Assembly: GCA_021794835.1 (NCBI GenBank)
Contig: JAJYQA010000039.1
Coordinates: forward strand, 1 to 64,000
DNA: 64,000 nt
Source of the DNA: Actinomycetes bacterium
Lineage (GTDB): Bacteria; Actinomycetota; Aquicultoria; Aquicultorales; Aquicultoraceae
Direction: 5' to 3'
Positions within the stretch are counted from its first letter, which is position 1. Each line of letters starts with the position of its first letter. Positions 18,560-28,594 of this stretch are shown piece after piece. Below the pieces are notes generated by a model, which did not search any database, was not told where the DNA came from, and saw only the letters and a program-made list of their open reading frames with translations. The position numbers were made by a program, and so were the translations under genes.

Positions 18560-18592
18560 AAAACAAAAAACGCCCAGGAGAAAGCCAAGCGC
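18560..18592 (-). terminator. Expression-platform terminator of the FMN riboswitch
   Basis: CGCTTGGctttctcCTGGGCGTTTTTTGTTTT between riboswitch and ribD. Confidence 0.75.
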
Positions 18593-18631
18593 TAAACACA
18601 CGCATACGACATTGGTATGCTTTAGCCTTAA

Positions 18632-18893
18632 CCTTCTCCCATCCAGACTATACTGTCGGCTCCGGAATCTCACCGAATCTGCCAAATCAGAGACCAGATA
18701 CAAGACATCAGAGACCAGATAAGCAGGTCTAGAATGAGTATAAAACCTTCTATTATTTCTAATCTTGCTCTCTAGACCCAGACAGTCTGGTTTCTTGTCT
18801 CTAGTTTCTGGCTTCTGGTTTCGGCTCGCGGGCTTATCCAAGCTATTTGTTTGGAAATTACCGCCGGTCGGGAATCCCACCCTGCCCCGAAGG
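18632..18893 (-). promoter_or_regulatory. FMN riboswitch (RFN element) with expanded variable stem
   Basis: CCTTCGGGGCAGGGTGGGATTCCCGACCGGCGGT ... GATTCGGTGAGATTCCGGAGCCGACAGTATAGTCTGGATGGGAGAAGG. Confidence 0.97.
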
Positions 18894-18947
18894 TTCGTAT
18901 TTAATTATTGATAATAATTGTAGCAAATTACAAATGTGTTATGCAAG

Positions 18948-19616
18948 TTAAATGGATGCAGCTTTACGTATACCCCTCACCGCCTTGGGTATATTCTTTG
19001 CGCCAAATACTGCGGAGCCAGCAACAATGATTTCCGCCCCTTTAAGAACAACCTTGTTAGCATTTTTATCTGATATTCCCCCATCGACCTCAATTTTTAC
19101 GTCCAAGCCCTGGGAGTCTATCATATGCCGGACAACCTCAATTTTGTTTAGAGAACTTGGAATAAACCCCTGGCCGCCAAAGCCGGGATTAACAGACATA
19201 ACTACAACAAAGTCGAGGTCTTCGAGGATATACTGCAGGTATGTTACCGGGGTAGCTGGGTTTAGCGCAACACCAGCCTTTACACTTGGATATTCCTTTA
19301 TCCGCTGGATAAGACGATGCGCGTGGTTGGTCGCCTCGGCATGAAACGACAGCCAGGATGCCCCAGCCTCGATGAAGTGGTCGAGATACTTCTCGGGGCT
19401 GTCAATCATAAGATGCACATCAAGCGGCAAGGCCGTGCTCCTCTTAACCGCTTCAACAACCAGCGGTCCAATGGTAATATTGGGCACGAAGTGCCCATCC
19501 ATTACGTCCACATGAATAAGATCGGCCCCACCTTCCGCCGCCTGTTTTACCTGCTCGGCTAGGCATCCAAAATCCGCGGAAAGTATTGACGGGGCTATTA
19601 GTATTTCTCCGTCCAT
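18948..19616 (-). CDS. rpe: Ribulose-phosphate 3-epimerase
   Basis: APSILSADFGCLAEQV..DLIHVDVMDGHFVPNITIGP..VMSVNPGFGGQGFI..VDGGI. Confidence 0.98.
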   Translation of the reverse strand: MDGEILIAPSILSADFGCLAEQVKQAAEGGADLIHVDVMDGHFVPNITIGPLVVEAVKRSTALPLDVHLMIDSPEKYLDHFIEAGASWLSFHAEATNHAHRLIQRIKEYPSVKAGVALNPATPVTYLQYILEDLDFVVVMSVNPGFGGQGFIPSSLNKIEVVRHMIDSQGLDVKIEVDGGISDKNANKVVLKGAEIIVAGSAVFGAKNIPKAVRGIRKAASI

Positions 19617-19740
19617 CTAGACCCCCTAAAGGATTGTCGATTTTCGATTGTCAAATTAAGAGACTTAAACCAACTATCATAATTAATAAGCGTACCTGCT
19701 ATATTAATATATTATCGGTAATGGTGGCTAGTGTTTGAGT

Positions 19741-21084
19741 TTACTCCATCCTCCTCAGCCTAGCGATAAACAAACCGTCGATGCCGTGTTTGCTGGGGAG
19801 AAACTGGATCATGCCGTCTTGCGTATCGGCGCGGAGCAACTCGGGGAGGTAGGGGGCGAGGTCATCTACGTAAAAATCCTCCCTTATCCTTAAAAAACGC
19901 TCGACAACAAGTGTTGTTTCTTGCTCGGTTATTGTGCAAACGGAATAGACCAAGACGCCGCCGGGTTTTACAAAGTCGGCGATTGAGATAAGCATCTTGG
20001 TCTGGAGTTTGGAAAGCTCGTCAATTTGTTCGGGGGTTTTCGTCCAGCGGGCATCCGGCCTTCTGGCAAGCACACCTAAGCCGGAGCAGGGGGCATCTAC
20101 TAGTATTCTGTCAACCGGTTTTTTCATGACCGGCTTTAATTTGGTGGCATCCGCCTTTATCGCATTTGCGATTGCCGCACCCATCCTCTGGATATTTTGC
20201 TTAAGCAGGTTAACGCGGTTTGGGTTGATATCTACCGAGAGAATCTGGCCTTTGTTATGCATAAACTCGGCCATCTGCGTAGTTTTTCCTCCGGGGGCAG
20301 CGGCAACATCAAGCACTGTTTCACCCGGCTGTGGGTCTACGACATGGCCTATCATCATCGAACTCTCATCCTGAACATAGAAGTAGCCTTTTTTAAATTG
20401 GGGGAGTGCGGCTATATCGCCCCCACCGTGAACAACCAGCGCCTCTTTAAGATACCTGCCCGGCTTAACCTCCCATCCCGCCTTCTTAAGAGCCTCGGCT
20501 AGTTTCTTGGGAGTCGTCTTCAAGGTGTTAACCCTGATAGTTAGCCTTGGCGGCCGGTTATCTGCCCCGCAGAGAGCCTCCGTCTCATCAACCCCAAACT
20601 TCTCTATCCACATCTTAACCAGCCAGAGCGGGTGAAAGTACTTTAGCGCGATATACTTTGCAGTATCTTTTTTCTTGTCCGGCCAGGGAAGGGTATCCCT
20701 TTGGCGGACAATAGCTCGTAGAAGACCATTCACGAACCTGGGGATACCAGGGTGAAAATACCTCTTGGCAATATCAACTGACTCATTTACCGCCGCATGC
20801 TCGGGGACGTCCATGTACATGATTTGGTAGACTGACATACGGATTAAGTCGAGTACAAGATCAGGAATTTTATCGAGCTCTTGTTTTGAGAACTGCCTTA
20901 TAATCCAATCCAGCGTGCCCCTAGCCCTAAGTGTGCCGTAGGTAAGCTCAGTGACAAACGCCTTATCCCGCTTATCAAGCCCACTCTGAACAAGCCTCTT
21001 AGGCAAGAGTATATTGGCATAGGCGTCTGTCTTTATAACGCGATGGATAACCTCAAGTGCAATCTCACGTGGTGTTTTGGTCAT
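19741..21084 (-). CDS. rsmB: 16S rRNA (cytosine-967-C5) methyltransferase
   Basis: NusB-like N-terminus; VLDVAAAPGGKTTQMAEFM, DAPCSGLGVLARRPDARW, YSVCTITEQE. Confidence 0.96.
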   Translation of the reverse strand: MTKTPREIALEVIHRVIKTDAYANILLPKRLVQSGLDKRDKAFVTELTYGTLRARGTLDWIIRQFSKQELDKIPDLVLDLIRMSVYQIMYMDVPEHAAVNESVDIAKRYFHPGIPRFVNGLLRAIVRQRDTLPWPDKKKDTAKYIALKYFHPLWLVKMWIEKFGVDETEALCGADNRPPRLTIRVNTLKTTPKKLAEALKKAGWEVKPGRYLKEALVVHGGGDIAALPQFKKGYFYVQDESSMMIGHVVDPQPGETVLDVAAAPGGKTTQMAEFMHNKGQILSVDINPNRVNLLKQNIQRMGAAIANAIKADATKLKPVMKKPVDRILVDAPCSGLGVLARRPDARWTKTPEQIDELSKLQTKMLISIADFVKPGGVLVYSVCTITEQETTLVVERFLRIREDFYVDDLAPYLPELLRADTQDGMIQFLPSKHGIDGLFIARLRRME

Positions 21085-22033
21085 TAAGATTACCCCTGGT
21101 CCCTAATTTTTCTCCAATTTTAAGCCTGTAACCACGGACGAACTCCCCGCCCGTCATCTTCTTCCTGTTCGCCGGCTGCACTTCGGATAGCAGCAGCGTA
21201 TCGGTTGCAGTTGCGACATAGGGACCGTTGTTTTTGTCTATGTGGATGATCGTACCAGGCTCACCCAACCTGGTGATTTCGGGGGCGCGGGCAACCCACC
21301 AAACCTTAAAGAGTAAGTCGTCGCGGTGTGTGTGCGCCCCGGGCTTTGGGTTAAGCCCTCTTACCTGATTAAGTATAATTTCTGCCGAGTTGCTCCAGTT
21401 GATCTCAACATCGACATCCGTTATTTTCCCGGCGTAGGTAACCTGCGACTCGCCCTGCCTAACTGGAGTAATAGTCCCGTTTTCTATGCCGTCTAAAGCG
21501 TCGACGATTAAACTCGATGCTACACTCGACATTCTTAAAGCCAGTGTTTCTGCGGTATCCTGCGACTCGATTTCAATTTCTTGCTGAAGAAGAATATCGC
21601 CGGCATCAAGCTCCTTGACGACCTGCATAACCGTAACGCCGGTGATTTTATCACCGGCCATAATTGCTCTCTGGATAGGAGCGGCGCCGCGCCACCTGGG
21701 CAGAAGCGAGGCGTGGATGTTTATAATTCCAAACTCTGGCAGGTCAAGAAGCCACTGGGGAAGAATCTTGCCGTAGGCAAAGACAACACCAATATCGGGC
21801 GCAAGTTCCCTAAGTCGCCTTCTAAAATTTTCATCCTTCATGGTAAGTGGTTGAATTATTGGGACGCCTTCGGCAAGCGCAAGCAATTTTATAGGAGAAG
21901 CGCCTATTTTCTGTTGACGGCCCGCCGGCTTGTCGGCTTGGGTCACAACAAGAAAAACCTTGTGTCTTGAGTCGATAATGCTTTTTAAGACCGGGACCGC
22001 AAGCTGTGGGGTACCCATGAAAAATACGCGCAT
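21065..22033 (-). CDS. fmt: Methionyl-tRNA formyltransferase
   Basis: MRVFFMGTPQLAVPVL..NIHASLLPRWRGAAPIQRAIMAGDKITGVT. Confidence 0.97.
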   Translation of the reverse strand: MRVFFMGTPQLAVPVLKSIIDSRHKVFLVVTQADKPAGRQQKIGASPIKLLALAEGVPIIQPLTMKDENFRRRLRELAPDIGVVFAYGKILPQWLLDLPEFGIINIHASLLPRWRGAAPIQRAIMAGDKITGVTVMQVVKELDAGDILLQQEIEIESQDTAETLALRMSSVASSLIVDALDGIENGTITPVRQGESQVTYAGKITDVDVEINWSNSAEIILNQVRGLNPKPGAHTHRDDLLFKVWWVARAPEITRLGEPGTIIHIDKNNGPYVATATDTLLLSEVQPANRKKMTGGEFVRGYRLKIGEKLGTRGNLNDQNTT

Positions 22034-22184
22034 CCTTACCTCTTTAAATATAAATTACAACTCTAGAGTTGTAATTTACTCTATCGAAACCTTAATTTTT
22101 AGTTATCAAAACTAATCTAAACCTAAAGTAAAGCCTTAGATAAAGCATAAAAATCATCGAGACTGCCAGTCCAGAATTCTTGCG

Positions 22185-22691
22185 TTATACCGGCGGTCTT
22201 TTCTCAGACAATTCCCTAAGTGCTTTTCGCTTTTCTTCGGGACTTATCCGATCAAGAATAATTATGCCGTTAAGATGGTCCGTTTCATGCTGTAGGACAC
22301 GGGCAAGGAACCCATCTGCTTCAAATTCGACAGGCTCGCCTTTTTTGTTTAAAGCCTTAAAGTGAATCTTTACCGAGCGTGGTACCGGCACATGAATCTC
22401 AGGATTAACACTTAAACAGCCTTCTTCGCTTTCCTCTATCTCCTTGCTATACCAGGTAATTTCGGGGTTAATAAAGGCCATAAGATGCTTATCGTGCTCG
22501 TGAATATCGACAACTATCACGCGCTTTAATACCCCTATTTGGTTTGCAGCTAGACCAGCCCCGGGGGCAGCATACATGGTATCTGCCATGTTCTTTATCA
22601 GCTTAAGGACCTCGTTATCTATTTTCTCAACCGGTTTTGTTTTCTCTTTTAATACCGGATCGGGAAATTTCCTTATCGGCAAAACCGCCAT
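22185..22691 (-). CDS. def: Peptide deformylase
   Basis: GAGLAANQIGV, EEGCLSVNPE, LQHETDHLNGIIILD. Confidence 0.98.
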   Translation of the reverse strand: MAVLPIRKFPDPVLKEKTKPVEKIDNEVLKLIKNMADTMYAAPGAGLAANQIGVLKRVIVVDIHEHDKHLMAFINPEITWYSKEIEESEEGCLSVNPEIHVPVPRSVKIHFKALNKKGEPVEFEADGFLARVLQHETDHLNGIIILDRISPEEKRKALRELSEKRPPV

Positions 22692-22721
22692 GCTTGCTGT
22701 TCCTCCTGCAACTATCCTATT

Positions 22722-22837
22722 TAGAAATTAGAGATTAGACCGAGTAGAAATAGCTCCGAGATAAATAAAAGACTCTCATTAATCTAATATCCCACAATAA
22801 TTCAATCTGCTATCTACTTTCTAACTTTCTACTCTCT
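22722..22837. repeat. ~115-bp palindromic intergenic repeat, copy 1
   Basis: TAGAAATTAGAGATTAGACCGAGTAGAAATAGCTCC...AATAATTCAATCTGCTATCTACTTTCTAACTTTCTACTCTCT; homologous to 34143..34264. Confidence 0.8.
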
Positions 22838-22846
22838 GTGTTGGTG

Positions 22847-25291
22847 CTAAAGCACCAACACCGGGTCGACATCTACTGACAATGTTACTACGTTCTTATA
22901 CTTTTCGGGGATAAGCCGATGAAAATTATCATCCAAAAAGCTTTTTACTGTCAAGTTATCCCGCACTTTAAGCAATATATGCCACCGGTATTCCCTCTTA
23001 ACCTTAAGGAGGGGAGCTGGCGATGGGCCGACCATCTCGCAGAACCCGCCCAACTGCGACGACTCAATGATCTTTGCAGCACGCCTAGTAATCCCAACTA
23101 CCGCCTTGGGTTCACGGCCTGAGAAGAGCATCCTGATAATCGACGAAAACGGTGGATAGGAAAGCTCGCGTCGGTTCTCAATCTCTTGCCTATAAAAGGT
23201 ATCATAATCACCCGTTAAGACGGCCTGAATTGGGTAGCTTCCAGGCGAATACGTCTGGATTACAACTTTGCCGGGTTGCTCACCCCGGCCGGCACGCCCG
23301 GCTACCTGCATCAGAAGCTGAAACGTTCGCTCTGCCGCACGAAAATCAGGAAGGTGAAGCGATGTATCTGCATCTATAACACCGACCAAGGTGACCTCAG
23401 GAAAATCCAGTCCCTTGGCTATCATTTGGGTCCCAAGTAAAATTGCCGACCGCTCATTTTGAAACTTTGCCAAACGTACCTGGTGCGCACCCTTACGCGA
23501 TGTGGTATCTGCATCCATCCTAATTACCAGGACATCTTGGTAAAGGCGGCTTAGCTCAACTTCGACGCGCTGCGTGCCTGCACCCGGATACTTTATCCTA
23601 TTGCCCCCGCATCTTGGGCACACCTGGGGAGCCCTTGTGGCAAAGTTACAGTGGTGGCAGCGAAGACTGTTATTTACCGAGTGGTAGGTAAGCGAAACCG
23701 CGCAGTTATGGCACTTAGGCACAAAGCCGCAATCCTGGCACAGGACAAAATTTGAAAAACCCCGGCGGTTTAAAAAAAGGATTGCCTTTCCTCCCGTGTC
23801 CAGGGTCTCGTCCAATCTATGCTTTAGCAGACCGCTTAAGACAGGCCGATCCTGCCCGCTTGGCTCGTCACGCATGTCAACAACTTCAACCCTGGGGAGT
23901 TCCCTTAACTCAACCCGCTTTCTTAAAAAAATCGGTCGGTATAAACCGGTTTCAGATCGCCATTTTGTCTCAATTGCGGGGGTCGCACTTCCTAAGATTG
24001 CGCATGCGCCTTCCAGGCTAGCACGGTAAATCGCGACCTCCCGAGCGTTATATCTAGGACTCCTTCCCTGTTTATAGCTTACCTCATGTTCCTCATCCAC
24101 AACAATTATCCCTAAATTGGATAAGGGAGCGAAAATTGCTGAACGGGCACCGACAACCACCTTATACTTACCATCGCGAATGCCCCGCCACTGGTCAAAT
24201 CTCTCCCCGGCGCCAAGCCCGCTGTGTAGCACGGCAACCATATCGCCAAATCTTGCCTTAAATCTTGCCGCCACCTGTGCAGTCAATGCAATCTCGGGAA
24301 CCAATACTATCGCGCTCTTGCTAAGATCAAGGGCTTTTTGGATTGCCCTTAGGTAGACTTCAGTCTTGCCGCTTCCCGTAACGCCTTGCAGTAAGAACAC
24401 GCCATGCGAACCATTCTCAAGTGAGGCAAGGACAGCGCCAAGCGCCTCTTTCTGCTCCTCCGTTAGCTCAACCACATTATCCTGCTGGCAGAAGTGCTGC
24501 ACCGGTTCTCTATCTACGCGCCTATCTTCTAGACAAACAAGTCCCCGCTTAACCAGCAACTTAAGCGATGAGTAAGTGGATTTTGTGTCGGCCAGAAGCT
24601 TCGATACCTGGACTGAGCCGCAAGACGCCAGCATATCAAGAATCTGTTTCTGCTTTGGAGCCCTCTTAAGCTTGGTAGCAACATCCTCTGTGTCGCCATT
24701 TGGAGTGGCTAAAACTGCAAAACTAGCAATCGACTCTTTAACCTTAGGTCGATCGATCTCGTAATACCTCTCAACCATACCGTCCGCCTCAAGCCTTTTT
24801 AATGCCGACGAGATATCTTTACCACCGCAGGTAGTTTTCAGCACCTCAACCTGAGCGTCGCCGCCAAAGCCCTTTAACGCCTCAAGTATCTCGCGCCGGC
24901 GCGGCGTCAGCTTACCCTGGGAAGAGCCAGTTATGCGGACAAACTGAATAATCTTGGTTCCCTGCCCAGGGGAAATCGTGAGCTTTAATGCCTCGCTCAG
25001 TGTAGATAGATAATACCCAGCAATCCAGCGGCAAAGCTGGATCATGCGTTCATCAAAAACCGGTTTCTCGTTTATGGCTGCTTCTACCGGAAGCAGCCTC
25101 TCGATATCTGAGCTATTGGCAAACCCAACTATATAGCCAACCTGTTTCGTCCTACCAAAAGGGACAAGGACAGCCGAGCCTAAACCGATTTTAGGTACAA
25201 GTTCTTCTGGAATAAAATAATCAAAGACGCGATCAACCTCACGCACTGGGAGGTCAACGATTACTTTGGCAATAACTGGTTCTTGTGGCAA
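22847..25291 (-). CDS. priA: Primosomal replication helicase PriA
   Basis: GVTGSGKTEVYLRAI, VDEEHEVSYKQ, zinc-binding CQDCG..CHNC..CHHC..CPRCGG. Confidence 0.97.
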   Translation of the reverse strand: MPQEPVIAKVIVDLPVREVDRVFDYFIPEELVPKIGLGSAVLVPFGRTKQVGYIVGFANSSDIERLLPVEAAINEKPVFDERMIQLCRWIAGYYLSTLSEALKLTISPGQGTKIIQFVRITGSSQGKLTPRRREILEALKGFGGDAQVEVLKTTCGGKDISSALKRLEADGMVERYYEIDRPKVKESIASFAVLATPNGDTEDVATKLKRAPKQKQILDMLASCGSVQVSKLLADTKSTYSSLKLLVKRGLVCLEDRRVDREPVQHFCQQDNVVELTEEQKEALGAVLASLENGSHGVFLLQGVTGSGKTEVYLRAIQKALDLSKSAIVLVPEIALTAQVAARFKARFGDMVAVLHSGLGAGERFDQWRGIRDGKYKVVVGARSAIFAPLSNLGIIVVDEEHEVSYKQGRSPRYNAREVAIYRASLEGACAILGSATPAIETKWRSETGLYRPIFLRKRVELRELPRVEVVDMRDEPSGQDRPVLSGLLKHRLDETLDTGGKAILFLNRRGFSNFVLCQDCGFVPKCHNCAVSLTYHSVNNSLRCHHCNFATRAPQVCPRCGGNRIKYPGAGTQRVEVELSRLYQDVLVIRMDADTTSRKGAHQVRLAKFQNERSAILLGTQMIAKGLDFPEVTLVGVIDADTSLHLPDFRAAERTFQLLMQVAGRAGRGEQPGKVVIQTYSPGSYPIQAVLTGDYDTFYRQEIENRRELSYPPFSSIIRMLFSGREPKAVVGITRRAAKIIESSQLGGFCEMVGPSPAPLLKVKREYRWHILLKVRDNLTVKSFLDDNFHRLIPEKYKNVVTLSVDVDPVLVL

Positions 25292-25459
25292 AAATATTAC
25301 TCCTTGGGATTAAAACCTAGGTGGTTATCCTTGAGATATTATAACAGAAGCCAGGGGCCAAAAGTGAGAGTAAACAATGCAAGCAGAAGGGGCCAAGACT
25401 AACTCGGCCCCAAAGTGCTATATTCTTAATTTATTCGTAATTCGACATTCGAAATTTAA

Positions 25460-26692
25460 TTATCCAAGAGCCGTTAGTTCTTTGTCGAGCTCCTTGAGCC
25501 CGGCTTCTTCTCGCATAATTGCCGCCTTGTCTGTCTTTTCCCAGGTAAAGTCCTCGTCCTCGCGACCAAAATGACCGTAAGCCGCGGTCTTTTTATAAAT
25601 CGGGCGTCTCAAGTCAAGGTCGCGGATGATAGCCGCCGGCCGCAGGTCAAAGTGCTTCCTTATCAATGACTCAATCTTAGCAACTGGGATTTTCTCGGTG
25701 CCATAGGTCTCAACCATGACCGATACCGGATGAGCCACCCCAATCGCATAGGCTAGCTGTACCTCACAGCGATCGGCTAGTCCAGCAGCAACCACATTTT
25801 TAGCTACATATCTTGCTGCATAGGCAGCTGAGCGATCTACCTTTGTTGGATCTTTGCCGGAAAACGCACCGCCGCCGTGGCGAGCGAGACCGCCGTAAGT
25901 ATCCACTATGATTTTTCTTCCGGTAAGACCGGTGTCTCCCTGCGGCCCGCCGACGACGAACTTACCAGTAGGATTAATAAATATTTTTACCTTATTGTAA
26001 TCGATAATCTCCGCTGGGATCGTCGGCTTTATGACTTTTTCTATCAAAGCCGTCTTTAAATCTTTTTCAATGTCGATCTCTGGCGCATGCTGGCTCGATA
26101 TAATTATGGTGTCGACCTCGACCGGCTTCCCGCCCTCATACGCAACTGTGACTTGAGTTTTACCATCCGGGCGTAAATACGGGAGAAGGCCTGCCTTTCT
26201 TACCTCAGAGAGACGATATGCAAGTTTGTGGGCTAATAGTATGGGAAGCGGCATTAGTTCTGGGGTTTCGTTGCAGGCATAGCCAAACATCATGCCCTGA
26301 TCTCCCGCGCCTTGCTTATCAAAATCCTCATCAACCCCATTGGTACGGCTCTCATAGGCGATATCAACACCCTGGGCGATATCGGGCGATTGCGGATCGA
26401 TACTTGTGATTATCCCGCACGTATCGCAGTCAAAACCGTATTTTGCTCTGGTATATCCTACGCCACGTATGGTCTCCCTTACAACGCTTGGGATATCAAC
26501 ATATATGGAAGTGGTAACTTCGCCGGCAACAACAACCAACCCGGTGGTAACCAATGCTTCGACGGCAACCCTGGCCATCGGGTCACCTGCATAAATTGCA
26601 TCCAAGATCGAATCTGATATTTGATCGGCAATTTTATCAGGATGCCCCTCCGTTACTGATTCAGACGTAATCAAATAGCGCTTTTCTGACAA
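25460..26692 (-). CDS. metK: S-adenosylmethionine synthetase
   Basis: [49 protein letters not shown]. Confidence 0.98.
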   Translation of the reverse strand: MSEKRYLITSESVTEGHPDKIADQISDSILDAIYAGDPMARVAVEALVTTGLVVVAGEVTTSIYVDIPSVVRETIRGVGYTRAKYGFDCDTCGIITSIDPQSPDIAQGVDIAYESRTNGVDEDFDKQGAGDQGMMFGYACNETPELMPLPILLAHKLAYRLSEVRKAGLLPYLRPDGKTQVTVAYEGGKPVEVDTIIISSQHAPEIDIEKDLKTALIEKVIKPTIPAEIIDYNKVKIFINPTGKFVVGGPQGDTGLTGRKIIVDTYGGLARHGGGAFSGKDPTKVDRSAAYAARYVAKNVVAAGLADRCEVQLAYAIGVAHPVSVMVETYGTEKIPVAKIESLIRKHFDLRPAAIIRDLDLRRPIYKKTAAYGHFGREDEDFTWEKTDKAAIMREEAGLKELDKELTALG

Positions 26693-26783
26693 TTTTTACC
26701 TCCTCTTGAATCTGCCTTTTCTCTGCCTCTAATTCAACATTCGCAATTCGCAATGCAAAATTAGCCCACATTCTAAACTCGAA

Positions 26784-26819
26784 CAATAAAAAATCCCTCG
26801 GCCTGAAAGTGCACGAGGG
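26784..26819 (-). terminator. SAM-I riboswitch expression-platform terminator
   Basis: CCCTCGTGCactttcaGGCCGAGGGATTTTTTATT. Confidence 0.85.
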
Positions 26820-26840
26820 TCAATGTTTATGTTATCAACC

Positions 26841-26995
26841 TCCTCTCATCTTTCAGAAACCTTCTCGTTGAATGGCTTAGTTAGCCTTTCGTTCTGTAGG
26901 AGTTAGCACCTTAAAAACGGTTTAAGCAAATGTTTATCCGTTTCCAGGTTGCCGAGGCTTCACAGGGCCAGTCCCTCCACCTCTCTGGATAAGAG
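26841..26995 (-). promoter_or_regulatory. SAM-I (S-box) riboswitch upstream of metK
   Basis: CTCTTATCCAGAGAGGTGGAGGGACTGGCCCTGTGAAGCCTCGGCAACC...AAGGTGCTAACTCCTACAGAACG...GAAAGATGAGAGG. Confidence 0.97.
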
Positions 26996-27203
26996 CTACC
27001 TATTTTTACCGGCAACCGGTATTGTCAACATATCTGTCATAAAACAGCTTTGTAAGGTGAGCTTAACAGTAAAATCCCCACAAGTCAACGTCACAGGGAC
27101 AAAATCAAGCTCGAACCTATTAAGTTCATTCCCAGATTTGCCGATATTAAATATTAATTAAAACTAAATTCAAATATTACTGTATGTTAACGCGAGGAGC
27201 GCA

Positions 27204-28574
27204 GTGAATATAGTTATTGTCGGTGGAAGTAAAGAAGAAACTTCTACCCTGCAGACGCTTGCCGAGGCTTCTTCGGTTAAGATGCTCTGTCTGGCGGAAG
27301 ATATAGGAGATAAAGAATTTATCGAGCTTGCAAAATCGCTTGATATCCCCGTTGTGCAAAATTTAAAAAGCCTCCTTGAGAGAACGGATATCGATATAAT
27401 CATCGATCTGTCCGGCCGGGAGGATGTCGCTCGTGAGATTACCGAAAACAAGCTACCCCGCACCGAGGTAATCGACAGGTCTATCGCCAATTTAATCTGC
27501 CAGCTTCTGGATTCGGAAAGTAGGGCGACCTACGACCTCATAGATAAACTCACGCGTGAACACTGGTCGCTTTATGAGATCGGCATAAACCTCTCCTCCG
27601 CTAAAGACCTTTCAGAGGTCTCCAAGACGATCGTTCAGCATGCCACCCAGCTGACAAACACACCGGCCGGAAGCCTTGCGGTTTACGATGAGAAAAGCGG
27701 GACGATGTATTTTGCGGCAATGCTCGGCTTTAGCCCGGATATGGCAGCCCAGCACAGCTGGAAGCTAAGACCGGGCGGCCTCACAAGCTACATATTAAAT
27801 CAAAATGGCCCAGTAATTATCTCAGATATAAAAAAACATCCGGGGTTCGACAGCCCACGACTATTAAAAGAAGGCGTCAGGGCACTTATCGCATGTCCAC
27901 TTTTCTTAGACAACAAAGTAGTCGGAATAATTTATATAGATGATTTTAAGGTACGAGAATTTGATTCTCGTGACACGTCCATCCTCTGTCTCTTCTCGAC
28001 ATATGCCGCTATTGCAATCGAGAAAGCAAAGCTCCTGGACGAGGCAAAAATGCTTGCCATCACCGATGACCTCACTAAGCTTTACAACCATCGACATTTT
28101 AATCAACAGCTTGGGGCGGAAATGATCCGGGCTAAGCGGTATAAAGAATCGCTATCTTTAATTTTGTTGGATATCGACCACTTCAAGCAATACAACGACG
28201 TTAATGGGCACGTAAAAGGGAATGAGGTTTTAAAGCAATTGTCAGACGTCTTGCAACGCGAGTGCCGGACATCGGATATAATCGCAAGATACGGCGGCGA
28301 GGAGTTTACGGTTATCTGCCCTAAAGCAGATAAGATTGAAGCGTATCAAATAGCAAACCGTCTTAGAGAAAAGATCCAAGCCCATGATTTCCCCTACGCG
28401 CACACCCAACCCCTGGCACGAGTCACCATAAGTGCTGGGGTCGCCACCTACCCCGAAGATGCAGATGAGCCCCTTGACCTCATCGAGAAGGCCGATGCGG
28501 GCTTGTATCTTGCAAAAAGAAGGGGTAGAAACCGAGTGTGCGCTTATCCAGGATTAAAGAGTAACGCGGGCTAG
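27204..28574 (+). CDS. Diguanylate cyclase: N-terminal Rossmann-like segment + GAF + GGDEF (GGEEF)
   Basis: MNIVIVGGSKEE..; GAF (LSEVSKTIVQHATQL...CPLFLDNKVVGIIYIDD); ITDDLTKLYNHRHFNQQL..ARYGGEEFTVICP. Confidence 0.93.
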   Translation: MNIVIVGGSKEETSTLQTLAEASSVKMLCLAEDIGDKEFIELAKSLDIPVVQNLKSLLERTDIDIIIDLSGREDVAREITENKLPRTEVIDRSIANLICQLLDSESRATYDLIDKLTREHWSLYEIGINLSSAKDLSEVSKTIVQHATQLTNTPAGSLAVYDEKSGTMYFAAMLGFSPDMAAQHSWKLRPGGLTSYILNQNGPVIISDIKKHPGFDSPRLLKEGVRALIACPLFLDNKVVGIIYIDDFKVREFDSRDTSILCLFSTYAAIAIEKAKLLDEAKMLAITDDLTKLYNHRHFNQQLGAEMIRAKRYKESLSLILLDIDHFKQYNDVNGHVKGNEVLKQLSDVLQRECRTSDIIARYGGEEFTVICPKADKIEAYQIANRLREKIQAHDFPYAHTQPLARVTISAGVATYPEDADEPLDLIEKADAGLYLAKRRGRNRVCAYPGLKSNAG

Positions 28575-28594
28575 TACTTACTAAGATTATCTCT

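Noticed and set aside
18521-18880. 119-aa minus-strand ORF
   Set aside because: It overlaps the FMN riboswitch and its terminator; translation is compositionally odd (repeat-derived KPETRDKKP).
23152-24764. Multiple plus-strand ORFs antisense to priA
   Set aside because: Codon-bias artefacts of a GC-rich coding strand; no recognisable domains. The same applies to the antisense ORFs across carB, ileS, ribD and rsmB.
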